NCBI RefSeq assembly: GCF_000143415.4
Contig: NW_003314265.1
Span: 2,241,950 to 2,305,949 of the forward strand
DNA length: 64,000 nt
Origin: Selaginella moellendorffii
Taxonomy: Eukaryota; Streptophyta; Lycopodiopsida; Selaginellales; Selaginellaceae
Direction: 5' to 3'
Part shown: in pieces, positions 46,629 to 56,014 of the stretch
How the letters are laid out: each line of letters opens with the position of its first letter
How positions within the stretch are numbered: position 1 is the first letter of the stretch
Notes under the pieces: generated by a model
The model's database searches: none
What the model saw: the letters and a program-made list of their open reading frames with translations, nothing else
Told to the model about the DNA's origin: nothing
Program-made: the position numbers and the translations under genes

Positions 46629-49600
46629 TTATGGTCGCGCGGCCTCTTGCTCGGCTTCCTGAGAATGAGAGAAGATGACTTAGAACCTTTGCATTCGTAC
46701 CAAATCGCTTCTTACTTCTTCGTCGTCTTCATCCACTTTGTTTGTCTTCCAGCAGAGTAGACTGGCACCTTGCTTTTGCCGAGCACTTGGTTTCCTGGAA
46801 GGACAAGAAAAACTAACTGTTAACACTGAGTAGTAGCAAAAGATAATCACTACTTAACTGGTTCTTGGACTCGACGTGCTGCCCCGCTTCCGAGCAAAGA
46901 TCCGTGCTAAAGTTTCGCACCGTCTTGAGCTTGAACCGTCTGCCTTGAATCTGGAGCATTTGTCTGCCTTGTTGACGCAGTCCCCAACCTTTGGTGCCAT
47001 CGTTCTCCGAGTGGTTCTCGGAGCTGCCAGACTTTCTGTGCGAAAAGTCTTCAAAGTCCCACGAGCCTTTCGGGAACTCGTCGCCCTCGCGCTTGACGTT
47101 CCCGATGAAGACGGGAAATGACCGAGAGTTGAGATACTCGGCTTGCGGTACGGATGACTTTGCAGGCGAGGCCGGAACTTTAAACTCCGCCGAAACGGGC
47201 AAGAGTTTCTGCTCGTGGCTTTTGGACTTGGTATCTTCGTCTCCAGAGAGGTGGAGGCGAATCTCTACCGGAAAGCCGAGAACTAGTTGAAACGCGTGAG
47301 AGATGCTGGTTTTTGACCTCTCGGCGCTTGTTCTGTGGTCAGCCTGTAGAAATTCCAAATGTGCTACTGCACGACCTGAGTAAACCATTTGTGAAGAGGA
47401 GAAAGCATTTCAACAGTCATTTACCTCCTTCAATTGATATTGACGACAGTCTACTGTGGTTCCAAAGAAGCTGCTTGAGAATGCTAGACTGGCTGACTTC
47501 CAGAACCCGTATCCAAGTGTCCAGTAGCTTTTGCTGACGCTCGAGCGCAACCCTGTCACCTGTGCATGGAAGAACACGTAGGAAACAAAGAAATTCTACC
47601 ACTCAAAGTTCCAACCTTCTCCAAGTGCCGATGGTTGTTGTGCTGTGGTGTCCTGACCATTTAAGTTGTTCTCAGCGTCAATCTGAAGGGAATTCAGGTG
47701 TCCAGAGAGAACAGCTTGGTGCTTTAAGTTGTTCTCTGCGTCAATCTGAAGGGAATTCAGGTGTCCAGAGAGAACAGCTTGGTGCTTTAAGTTGTTCTCT
47801 GCGTCAATCTGAAGGGAATTCAGGTGTCCAGAGAGAACAGCTTGGTGCTGATGTTCTACGTCATCCCAGGACTCTTTTGTTAGCGGAGGTTCCCACTCTA
47901 TTGTCTCCTTCTCGCTCGTGTCATTAGCTGCTAATATGCTGGGTGTATTGCTTGTTCTACCAGAGGACCCAGGAAATCCAGAGTGAGGATCAGGAGCAAA
48001 CTGTAGTAAAGCGGCCGTCAGCCATGTTGTCTGATCTTGAGAAGATCGTATTTGCTTCTCAGATTCCGACAGCGTTTTGAGAGCATGTCGCAGCTTCTCC
48101 AGCTGATCTTTAGACACTGACGACATAAAGTTCAAATTTGTTTAGAAACTCTTTGAAAAAACTCAAGATAATACTCACATGCGTGCTTATGAAAAAATCC
48201 CTTGTCGCTTGCTGGCATGTATCCACCTGCTAGGATGTCCGTTATCAGGGTGGCGATCTGGGACATGAGAGCTAGTGGCTCAACACCTGCGTCCATGAAC
48301 TCTCTAATGCACTTGACAGTGTTCAGTGTGTCCCCAGTGAGAGCCATGTCCAGCAAATCCGCCAGCTTTGCATTGGACACCAGCCCAACCTGAAAAAAAA
48401 TTCGTACAATGTTAGTCATGATCTAGAAAAAAATCTCTAAGAATAAACTAGAAACCACAGCACACTAACCCCTGAAACGTACAAGCTCTTGCACCACTTC
48501 TAGAGTGATCTTCTGTCCCACGAGACTAAGTTGATCCAGTGTTGTTTCAGCATCCCTGAGCGAACCACCAGACCTTGCCGCGATGAGGTCGAGCGCATCT
48601 TTCTCCACCTCCAAGTTTTCCTTTGCAGCGAGAGCCTGCAACCTGCTCACCACGTCCGAGTCCTTGATCTTGGGAAAATGGAACTTTTGACACCTTGTTG
48701 ACGCCGGATGTGGCAACTGCTCGGTGTCAGTCGTGGTGAGAATGAAAACCGCGTGCTCTGGGGGTTCTTCGAGGCATTTCAGAAACACGTTCCACCCCTC
48801 TGCTGTGAGTGTGTGGCACTCGTCAATGATGAAAACTTTGTAACGACCTGATGACGGCCCAACCACAGCGTCCATTAGCAGCTTCTTCATTAGACTTGTT
48901 GAGTCGTGACTTGCAACGTCCACTTCTTTCACGTCTCCGCTTTTCCCCAGGCAGAGAAGCAAGCACTCTCTGCAGACTCCACAGGGCCGAGTATCTTCCA
49001 CAGAGACGCAGTTCAATGCCGCCGCCAAGATTTTAGCAGCCGAAGTCTTTCCAGTTCCACGAGGCCCATGGAACAAATATACCGGTGCTATCCTCCCCCT
49101 GGTCACGGCATTGCCAAGAGCTTGCACCAACATGTTCTGTCCAACTATATCCCTGAAGGTCTTGGGACGGTACTTCTGGCTCAAGCTCCTGTGCCTTTTC
49201 CCATTCGAGAGCCTGTCCAAATCCTTCTCCAAACTACCAGCTAAAAGTGACAGGTTCGAGATAGCAGCAGCACTGTCTGTGTTTGCAGAAACAGGTATGC
49301 TCCCAGGAGCCGGGATCATCTCTTGACCCGTGATCTTCCTCCTTGGAATGTCCGGATAGCAGGAGAGACTTTTCCCAGCTACTTCGAGGAGGTTCTTTCC
49401 TTTGTGCCTTGGCCAGTAAGACCATGGGAGGCCGCACCCGTGACTGCTTTCAGTCCCGTCGTAAGCATCGGCTTCATGGCCCTTTCGTGGCAGGAACTTC
49501 TTGTATGGATGGGAACCCATAGAAAAGCCAAAGTTTGCACATCCCAGGTCTCCCGTCGCTAGCTTTCTGTGGCGTCTCACCCTCCGCTCTTTCTGCATGG

Positions 49601-50351
49601 CGAGTAACGGAGAGTGCAAGTGAGAAACTAAGCCGTCTGTTTCGTCGTCGGAAGAACTGTCGGACTCCTCGTAATCGTAGCCTGGATCCGCTTCGTGCCT
49701 TGTCACGGCCAATGCTTTCTCCAGTTCATACCCTTCCTCCTCTTGCTCCCTCCACGCAATTCTTCCGCCTCTTCTGCTGCCACCTTCCTTCTGGTGCCTG
49801 TTCCTTCTCAAGTTTTGCGGAGGCCTCTGGTGCTCCAGGGATCCAATTTTCCGCAGCTTTGTGTTGGCGCTGGAGCTACTATCCGGAGCATCCATCTTTT
49901 GATTCAGTATCTCGCTGATGCTCCGAAGAAGCGCCTGCTTTCGCTCACCTTCCCGAAGACCACCATCTATCCAGTTGACGACTTTGTCCTGCCATTCCGT
50001 TCTAAGTTGATCCTGCTCAATCTCCTCTCCGTAGCCGTCTTGATCCACAGTTTCCCCTTGAAAACTTGCTGGCGCTTTCGCAACTTTGGCTTCTCGTCCA
50101 CGAAGACGAGCAGGGAGCTCCTTGTCTAGCCTATTGTTGGTGCTGTTGTGTTGAGGAGGCAAGCCCGACTTCCAAACGGAGCTCGTAGATGGATCCCTCA
50201 GCGATGGCGCCCGACTTAGAGCGGACAACTCTCTGAGTAGAGGATCCGGAGCTCCCACTCTCTGCTGGGGCTGCCTTTGAAACTGTGACTTGGCCTTCGA
50301 GGAGTTGTGTACACCGCCTTGCTGATACGATTGATGGTACTCGCTTCCCAT
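46629..50351 (-). CDS. STICHEL-like protein (DNA polymerase III gamma/tau-like AAA ATPase)
   Basis: Seven exons: 48483-50351, 48179-48389, 47616-48116, 47425-47559, 46859-47375, 46716-46794 and 46629-46658, 1113 aa. STICHEL controls trichome branching in Arabidopsis and resembles bacterial clamp-loader subunits, though its biochemical role is unsettled. A low-complexity N-terminus of about 400 residues precedes LSQKYRPKTFRDIVGQNMLV, Walker A GPRGTGKTSAAK, a Cys cluster CGVCRECLLLC, Walker B-like VFIIDECHTL and sensor-1 ILTTTDTEQLP. The post-ATPase segment ALMSQIATLITDILAGGY and C-terminal LLCWKTNKVDEDDE fit the family. A 21-residue triple repeat sits in exon 3. The start is the ATG at 50351 (MGSEYHQS). 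Confidence 0.92.
47662..47850 (-). repeat. 63-bp x 3 in-frame tandem repeat in STICHEL-like exon 3
   Basis: Three almost identical 63-bp units encode the 21-residue block beginning HQAVLSGHLNSLQ and ending IDAENNLK three times in a row. Only single-base differences separate the units (CAGCG versus CTGCG), so the expansion looks very recent. Confidence 0.95.
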
Positions 50352-51722
50352 GCTCCTGAAAACCAAACGGTGAGGAAGAGAAAAGAAGTGACATGATTTG
50401 GAAAGCATTCCGATGTGCAAGGCAAAAGCAAAGACGAAGAAGGGAGAAAGAGGAGAGCAGGAAAATCGAGAGTGTCCCCGGTACTTGCCTCTGGCTCCGA
50501 TATCCCAACGAAGATTCACTTCCCCTGGCGCAGAGCCCTGCCAGGATCCCAGAACTACCGTGCGCGCAGCGCCGATCTACCCCGCCTTCGAGAAGCACGG
50601 CATCGATCACTCACATTTCACGAGCGCGATAGCGAAATCCACAGCTCCGCGGAAATGTGGATTTGCAACGCCGACGGTCCCTGAAAACCTCTGGAAATCC
50701 ATGGCCTCGCACACCGATTCGAAGAGATCACAAGCCAATACCTCGTAATATCGCTCGATCAAGGGCAGCGCCATCGGGATGGAGCTGGCGCCTGTGTGCC
50801 GGCATTCAAGCCGCTAGCTGAGGTGAGAGGGAGCCAAGAACACCGTACAAACGTGTCCTCTTTTAGGGCGCTTAAGGCCGTATCGTAGAGGTCCCATGGT
50901 ATTGTACGTGAATGGCAACTTGATTGATTTATGCCTTATCCGTATACGTACTGACCCAGCGGGTGACGATACCCCCCTTTTGTTTTCTGTTCCTCCATAG
51001 CCATGGACGAAAAACAATTTCCCGCCAAATCTGACGGTGCGGATGCGCTGCAGCGCCCACTTGGTCGGTGGATATTCCTCCACATGCATGTGGCGCTGTT
51101 GTGTAACGCTCATTTTTCCATCACAGCGCAGCGCTTTGGATTGTATTGGGGATATTTGCGTTTAAATTTTGCTATACTTTTGGGACGCCACGCCCCAGAT
51201 CGTGTGACGATGTTTATAAAAACCATTTGGAGAAAGAATCGCGCGCCCGCCACGCTTATCATAAGAGCCCCCCACATTGGGATTATATTACCATTAACTC
51301 GGCCAATGGGTGGAGCGATTGCATTGAACACACGAGATTGGGAGAGAGTTTGATTTCATCCTGGCCAAAGTTTTGTTCTTTAGCTTGTTTTCTATGGCTG
51401 GAGGGGTTGGATCGATCGAATCCATGGATTGAGTGAGTGGTGGGGAGTTTGACCGAGTTACCGACAAGGGCTGCGAGCAAAGAGCCAGCAAATCATGGGT
51501 CGCCTGTCTATAAGGTGACAAAACGAACATGCAAACACAGTCTGGGCTTTTCCGAGTTGGGAGAAGGCCCTTTCTTCTCCTTGAATGGGATATTATGGCA
51601 TTGCTAGGGATTCAGGGATCTTATACACTGACACTTCACTTTAAAAGTTGTTACTTTATCATAATCATAAGATATTAGTTAAAAATAAAATACTGAATTT
51701 TGATAAATAAGATTCATTTTTC
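50352..51722. other. Intergenic region upstream of STICHEL-like gene
   Basis: About 1.37 kb without a supported gene. A pyrimidine tract plus AG just before the STICHEL ATG (minus strand GTTTTCAG/GAGC) suggests an intron in its 5' leader. The rest is unremarkable, AT-richer towards 51.7 kb. Confidence 0.45.
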
Positions 51723-51796
51723 CGCTAGAAGGAGGGCTCGAACCTCCGACCTTGTGGTTAACAGCCACACGCTCTGACCAACTGAGCTACTCCAGC
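51723..51796 (-). tRNA. tRNA-Asn (anticodon GUU)
   Basis: The reverse complement folds as a complete tRNA. The acceptor stem is GCTGGAG pairing with TTCTAGC plus discriminator G, the D arm contains AGCTCAGTTGGTCAGAGC, the anticodon arm is GTGGCTGTTAACCAC (anticodon GTT), and the T arm is GGAGGTTCGAGCCCTCC. It lacks an intron. The sequence is close to the standard plant nuclear tRNA-Asn. Confidence 0.97.
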
Positions 51797-51921
51797 AAGT
51801 TGATTGTACTCACTTGAAATGGGAATTTAATAATGTTTGTTTGATTAATTCGTTAGCTTTTTAAGCCTGGAATATTCTATAAGGTTTTAACACGGTGGAA
51901 GCACACGGTGGAAGAACACGG

Positions 51922-52485
51922 ATGGCGGCTCCAGCTCCAGCTCCATTTCCAGATTCCCACAACGATGAGTCGCTACTGAGGTCCGGCCACGCCCTGGCTT
52001 GCGCGATTTCATGGGGGATCCTCGTCCCAATGCTCGTCTACAGGGAGAATTTCCTGCCCAGTCCCCTGCCGCGATCTCACATCCTTCTCAAGGCGGCGCT
52101 CTACGCCATCGCCGCGGCCGCGACGGCGATCGGGTTCTGGGCGAGCGCGATCTCTCACGGCGGCATCGCCAACCACAAAGCCCACTTCGGCATCGCGATC
52201 GCGCTGCTGGCGATGGCATTTCTCCACCTGGTGGGAGTCAAACATCGGGTGTGGGGCATCGAAATCTTTGGCCTCATCGTCATGGTTCTCGCCATCACCG
52301 ATGTGTTTGGTGGATTCGGGATCCTCCGGCCTCACCGCGTGTGGCGGATCGCCTACGTTTCGATCATCGCCACGCTCATCGCCATTGTGGGCTGCTCGAT
52401 GTGCTGCCTCTACTGCTGCTTCCAGGGAGGGGTGCTCTGTTTCTTTACGTTTAGGAGGCATGTACAGGCCGAGGATGATTTCTAG
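51922..52485 (+). CDS. Cytochrome b561-like transmembrane protein 1 (degenerate heme ligands)
   Basis: Single exon, 187 aa, from ATG 51922 (context GGATGG). Five or so hydrophobic helices match the b561 transmembrane core: SGHALACAISWGILVPMLVY, YAIAAAATAIGFWASAISHG, KAHFGIAIALLAMAFLHLVG, IFGLIVMVLAITDVFGGFGI, and RVWRIAYVSIIATL. Cytochromes b561 move electrons from ascorbate across membranes through two hemes held by four His. Here the first (SGH) and third (KAH) ligands are recognisable. The second (usual LH in the next helix) and fourth (usual HH before the fifth helix) are not. No DOMON domain. The C-terminus overlaps a non-coding tandem repeat. It faces a similar gene on the opposite strand. 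Confidence 0.78.
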   Translation: MAAPAPAPFPDSHNDESLLRSGHALACAISWGILVPMLVYRENFLPSPLPRSHILLKAALYAIAAAATAIGFWASAISHGGIANHKAHFGIAIALLAMAFLHLVGVKHRVWGIEIFGLIVMVLAITDVFGGFGILRPHRVWRIAYVSIIATLIAIVGCSMCCLYCCFQGGVLCFFTFRRHVQAEDDF

Positions 52486-52760
52486 CTTTGATCTTGCGAG
52501 GCAGAGCAATGAATTTCTTCAATTTCTTCAAGAAAACAGAGTGGATCTCGCTCTGGCTATATAGGCCGAGGATGATTTCTAGCTTTGATCTTGCGAGACA
52601 GAGCAATGGAATTTCTTCAAGAAAACAGAGTGGATCTCGCTCTAGGAATTGGCTACATAGGCCGAGGATGAATTCTATCCTTGATCACACTGGGCTTTTG
52701 CGAAACAGAGCAATGGAATTTCTTCAATTTCTTCAAGAACAGGGGAATTGGATTGGAATC
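52466..52760 (+). repeat. Tandem repeat of the b561-like gene's 3' end
   Basis: Units starting AGGCCGAGGATGA at 52466, 52563 and 52659 (period about 96-97 bp) repeat the last codons and stop of b561-like gene 1 plus 3' sequence (CTTTGATCTTGCGAG, GCAGAGCAATG, AATTTCTTCAAGAA). The third unit is diverged and the trailing part contains further AATTTCTTCAA copies. Confidence 0.85.
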
Positions 52761-52794
52761 GCTCAATTCCTCCAAGAACTCGCTAATTCCTTCT

Positions 52795-53361
52795 CTAGAC
52801 TCCGTAGGATGTGGTGAACGTAGCGCTCTCCTGGCGGTGAATGTAGCCACTCTGGAGGGGACGCAGCACACACATGAGAATCTCCGCGGCGACCCCAGCA
52901 ACGCATCCCAGCGATAGCACAACGGTGTACGCAATCCTATAGCCGCGGGGAGGATCCAGCATGTCGAATCCCTTGAAAACATTGACGATCCCCATGATCA
53001 TCACCGCCCACGCCACTCCATCCACCGGGCAGCAGCAGTAGCACTGGAATCCGGTCGCCCCTATCCCTCCCAGCACCAGCAGCGCGATCGCGATGCTGAA
53101 GTGCGCCTTGTTTCCAATCTCTCCCGCGTCGCCGGCGAGCCACAGGCCGACGATCGTGCCGCCAAAGCCCAGCGTGTAGGCGATGATCCTCACGGCGTAG
53201 AAGAGCTTGAGGTGCCTGCCCTGGACCTGGAGGCGCGTCACGAATCCATACCAGCGGATCACCAGCGGGATCAAGATCCCCCACGAGAGCGCGCACACGA
53301 TTCCATGGACGTTCCTCACGGTGTGATGGGAGTTATTGTCGTAGATGCTTCCGTTGGCCAT
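52795..53361 (-). CDS. Cytochrome b561-like transmembrane protein 2 (degenerate heme ligands)
   Basis: Single exon, 188 aa, start ATG 53361. Helices match the b561 core well: NVHGIVCALSWGILIPLVIR, IIAYTLGFGGTIVGLWLAG, KAHFSIAIALLVLGGIGATG and the signature IVNVFKGFDMLDPPRGYRIA. As in the convergent neighbour, His 1 (VHG) and His 3 (KAH) are present. The expected second ligand (canonical FYLHV) reads FYAVRI, and the fourth (canonical YHHSVGY) reads VDGVAWAV. It probably binds at most one heme. The pair 51922-53361 looks like an old inverted duplication. No signal peptide or DOMON domain. Confidence 0.8.
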   Translation of the reverse strand: MANGSIYDNNSHHTVRNVHGIVCALSWGILIPLVIRWYGFVTRLQVQGRHLKLFYAVRIIAYTLGFGGTIVGLWLAGDAGEIGNKAHFSIAIALLVLGGIGATGFQCYCCCPVDGVAWAVMIMGIVNVFKGFDMLDPPRGYRIAYTVVLSLGCVAGVAAEILMCVLRPLQSGYIHRQESATFTTSYGV

Positions 53362-53760
53362 GAAAGAAAGAGTTTCTCTCCTCTCAATTTCGCGGAGAAA
53401 ACCTTTTACTCTTTCTCGAGCTCATTCTCGGAGAGCAACTGTTTGGAGATCTCTTGTTTGACGAAGAAAAGCTTCTACGAAACGACAACGAAAAAACGCT
53501 GAGAAGCGTTCTTTCACGCGTATTGCGAGCACCACGTCTCACAAGTCTATTTACATGTGCTACAAATGAAAAGTCTACGCTGATCTTCCGGGTATGAGCC
53601 AAAAAAAAAAAAAAAAAACCAAAGCGGAAATCTCTGCATGACGTGAAGAAGCTGTTAGTCATCTCGACAAGAAGAAATCGACGAGAAAGAAACTACAATC
53701 ATCTGGAAGAACAGAAAAAAAGAAAAACTTTTCAAAGCTTACCGAGTAGCTAGCGCTGTT

Positions 53761-54793
53761 CTAGCCGCGCTTGATGCAAATCTCGGTCCGTATGCGTCCA
53801 TCAGGAAGATGGCAGTAGTCTGGAACGCACAAATACGGCCCTGCTTCCGCCTTGGCCATGCTCTTTGGCACGCACTTCATCCACAGCTCCACCTCCCCGC
53901 CCTTGAAAACCGAGATGCTCACCTTGACGTTCTCCTGGTGGCGAGCAACCTCGGACGGATAGAGGCGGCCGGAGGATCCCTGCTGCTCGAAGTGGATGAG
54001 GAACATCGCCTCGGACGATCCAATCCGGACGGGGATGATCCTCGCCTCGCTGGCCTTGAGCGCCATGCCGAACTCGACGTTGTAGTCCGGGACTTCGATG
54101 ATGTTCCAGCGGTGGTGGTCGCTGAAGTGGGCGCTAAACTGCGACGCCGCGCCGGTGAAGCTGCAGCTCGCGCACCTCCGGGGGGCGAAGGAGCACTTGG
54201 TCTCGTGAGCTCGCCGCGCGTAGATTGGGAACGCGTCCGGGCAGCCAAAGGACGAGTTGGAGCACAGCACGGAGAAGCAGCCAACCAGCCGCTCCAGCGC
54301 CTCGTTCCGGAAGCTCTCGACGGTGCCGGGGCATGAGCACCACCTCCGCTCGGTGTTGCGGCAATGCGCGCAGACGAGGTGATGGTTCCGGCACTGGAAA
54401 CGAGCAATTCAATCGAAGATAATGCTATGAGTTGCAAGAATAGAACACAAAACAAAGATCTAGCAAGCCCGAAGCATAGATATGAGTAACAGTAATAGCC
54501 AAAGATCTCGCAAGCAGTTAATAGATTCTCGCAAGCCAAAACGAAAGAGTTATGCAAATAGAACACAGTCATAAGATCTCACAATCTTAAACTAACAAGA
54601 TCACAAGAAGAGAACGAGATACCTGGTAAATGCAGCTGACGAGAACCTCCTTGCAGAAGCCACAGGAAATAACGTTGAGGGTGAATGTGAGCGAGATGGG
54701 CGAGTAGGGCGATGAGAATGGCGCCGCGCTTGGAGCGCCTGGCGACTCGTCCAGCCCCGACAGCTTGGGCCTCTTGGCCAGCGTGGTCGCCAT
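53761..54793 (-). CDS. SINA-like E3 ubiquitin ligase (RING + SIAH zinc finger)
   Basis: Two exons, 54623-54793 and 53761-54393, 267 aa. The RING finger spans the intron: CGFCKEVLVSCIYQ, then CRNHHLVCAHC and CSCPG. The SIAH-type zinc finger follows (LCSNSSFGC, HETKCSFAPRRCASCSFTG, FSAHFSDHHRW) and then the TRAF-like SINA substrate-binding beta-sandwich (WNIIEVPDYNVEF, MFLIHFEQQGSSGRLYP). SINA proteins ubiquitinate targets for proteasomal decay. The RING lacks the spacing of the best-studied members, like the plant SINA-like subgroup. The start ATG at 54793 (MATTLAKRPKLSGLD) gives a basic nuclear-type N-terminus. Confidence 0.88.
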
Positions 54794-54979
54794 CGCCCTT
54801 CTCCACAGGAACCCTAAAATAAGAGGAGTCCCAAGATCATTTCTACAAAATGAACGATTGCTCTCTGATCGCATTTGCGTGTCGTATCACTGCATTGCGT
54901 CCAGTCCTGCTTCATGCTTTCTTGCAAGAATTTGCTTCCTAGCTTTTGACACAGTTAAAGATCCCTACGATCCCTTTTT

Positions 54980-55435
54980 TTCGTGCTTTTACAAAGACGC
55001 TTGGGTTGATCTATATTCTGACGCCCGGCGTTCTTCCATCATCGAAAAATGGGAATCATTGTCCAAGTTCATTATCTTGGAGCTCCTCCAAAGTGTTCTG
55101 GGCGTGTGCCAACAAGACCCGCGATGTTTACTTGCGTACGAACTATAAGCCACGAAAACTTTGACTCGAGGAATGGGATTGGTCCAGATTAAGACTCGTA
55201 AACGCTTCGTTGTTGGGAAGCTCATTCACGCTTCGATCTGATAGACAACAAGACTATAAGCCAAACTATAAGCCATGGAGTCTTACGAAAACTTTGACTC
55301 GAGGAATGAGTTTGGTCCAGATTAGATGCCAGACTCGTAAACGTTGCGTTGTTAGACATGTTGAGCGTGTTATTCATAACAAAGCAACAATCGAGGTTCT
55401 CAATTTTCTTAAAGTGGACTTCTCATTCATCTGAG
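54980..55435 (+). pseudogene. Scrambled relic of NAA50 exons 2-3 fused to subtilase exon 1
   Basis: Plus-strand text resembles the minus-strand genes at the left end. TTTTACAAAGACGCTTG and GACGCCCGGCGTTCTTCCATC match NAA50 exon 2. AGCTCCTCCAAAGTGTTCTG and GTGCCAACAAGACCCGC match NAA50 exon 3. GCCATGGAGTCTTACGAAAA (NAA50 exon 3) is then joined to GAGTTTGGTCCAGATTAGAT and TTGCGTTGTTAGAC (subtilase leader and exon 1), continuing GAGGTTCTCAATTTTCTTAA (subtilase intron 1). The block GAAAACTTTGACTCGAGGAA is present twice. Deletions, frameshifts and stops make it non-functional. Confidence 0.85.
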
Positions 55436-56014
55436 AAACAAGTAAAAGAGAATGCACTAATTTACTAAGGGTGTAAAGCTCGTCACCACACTCCAACGCT
55501 TTTGGACCTCCAAAAGTGTATTTGGCGGCCTAAATAGTGCTGGTGAAGAAATTGTTCCAAGCACCAAGCTTCGAGGTCGAGGGAAGCCTTTTTTTCCAGT
55601 CAAATTCTTGATGGATACTATATCCTCCGCCATCCGATCAACGCTGTCAATGCTAGCGTGGTGAGCGAAAGCTTCCCATTTGTTCTCTTTTACTCCTTTC
55701 GGGCCAAAAAAGCTGTTGCTAGAACTCTCCATCAACTTCCCCGCGAGATTTTGTTTTGAAACTCCTACTCCAGAGACACATTTCCCTTTCTGGCGATAGA
55801 TTCAATCCCGGTATTTGCTTGAGGAGCTCCAATCGATCAGCCTTGCTCGAGTTTCGTCCGGCAAGCTCTCGTGCTTCCTGGAGCTCCGTTAGAGCACAGG
55901 ACAGGGATATTACGTATGAAAGTTATGGGTTGCCCCAAGAGCCCTAAAACAACAGGGTTTTTGGAATCGAGGAAGGTGAGCGTAGAGATGTAATACGCGC
56001 GGATCCATCGATCC
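55436..56014. other. Gap with one unsupported 92-aa ORF
   Basis: A minus-strand ORF at 55457-55735 could encode 92 aa (it includes FFGPKGVKENKWEAFAHH), but I recognise no family and see no splice partners. A fragment of an older gene is possible. The remainder is the upstream region of the Sec39-domain gene. Confidence 0.35.
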
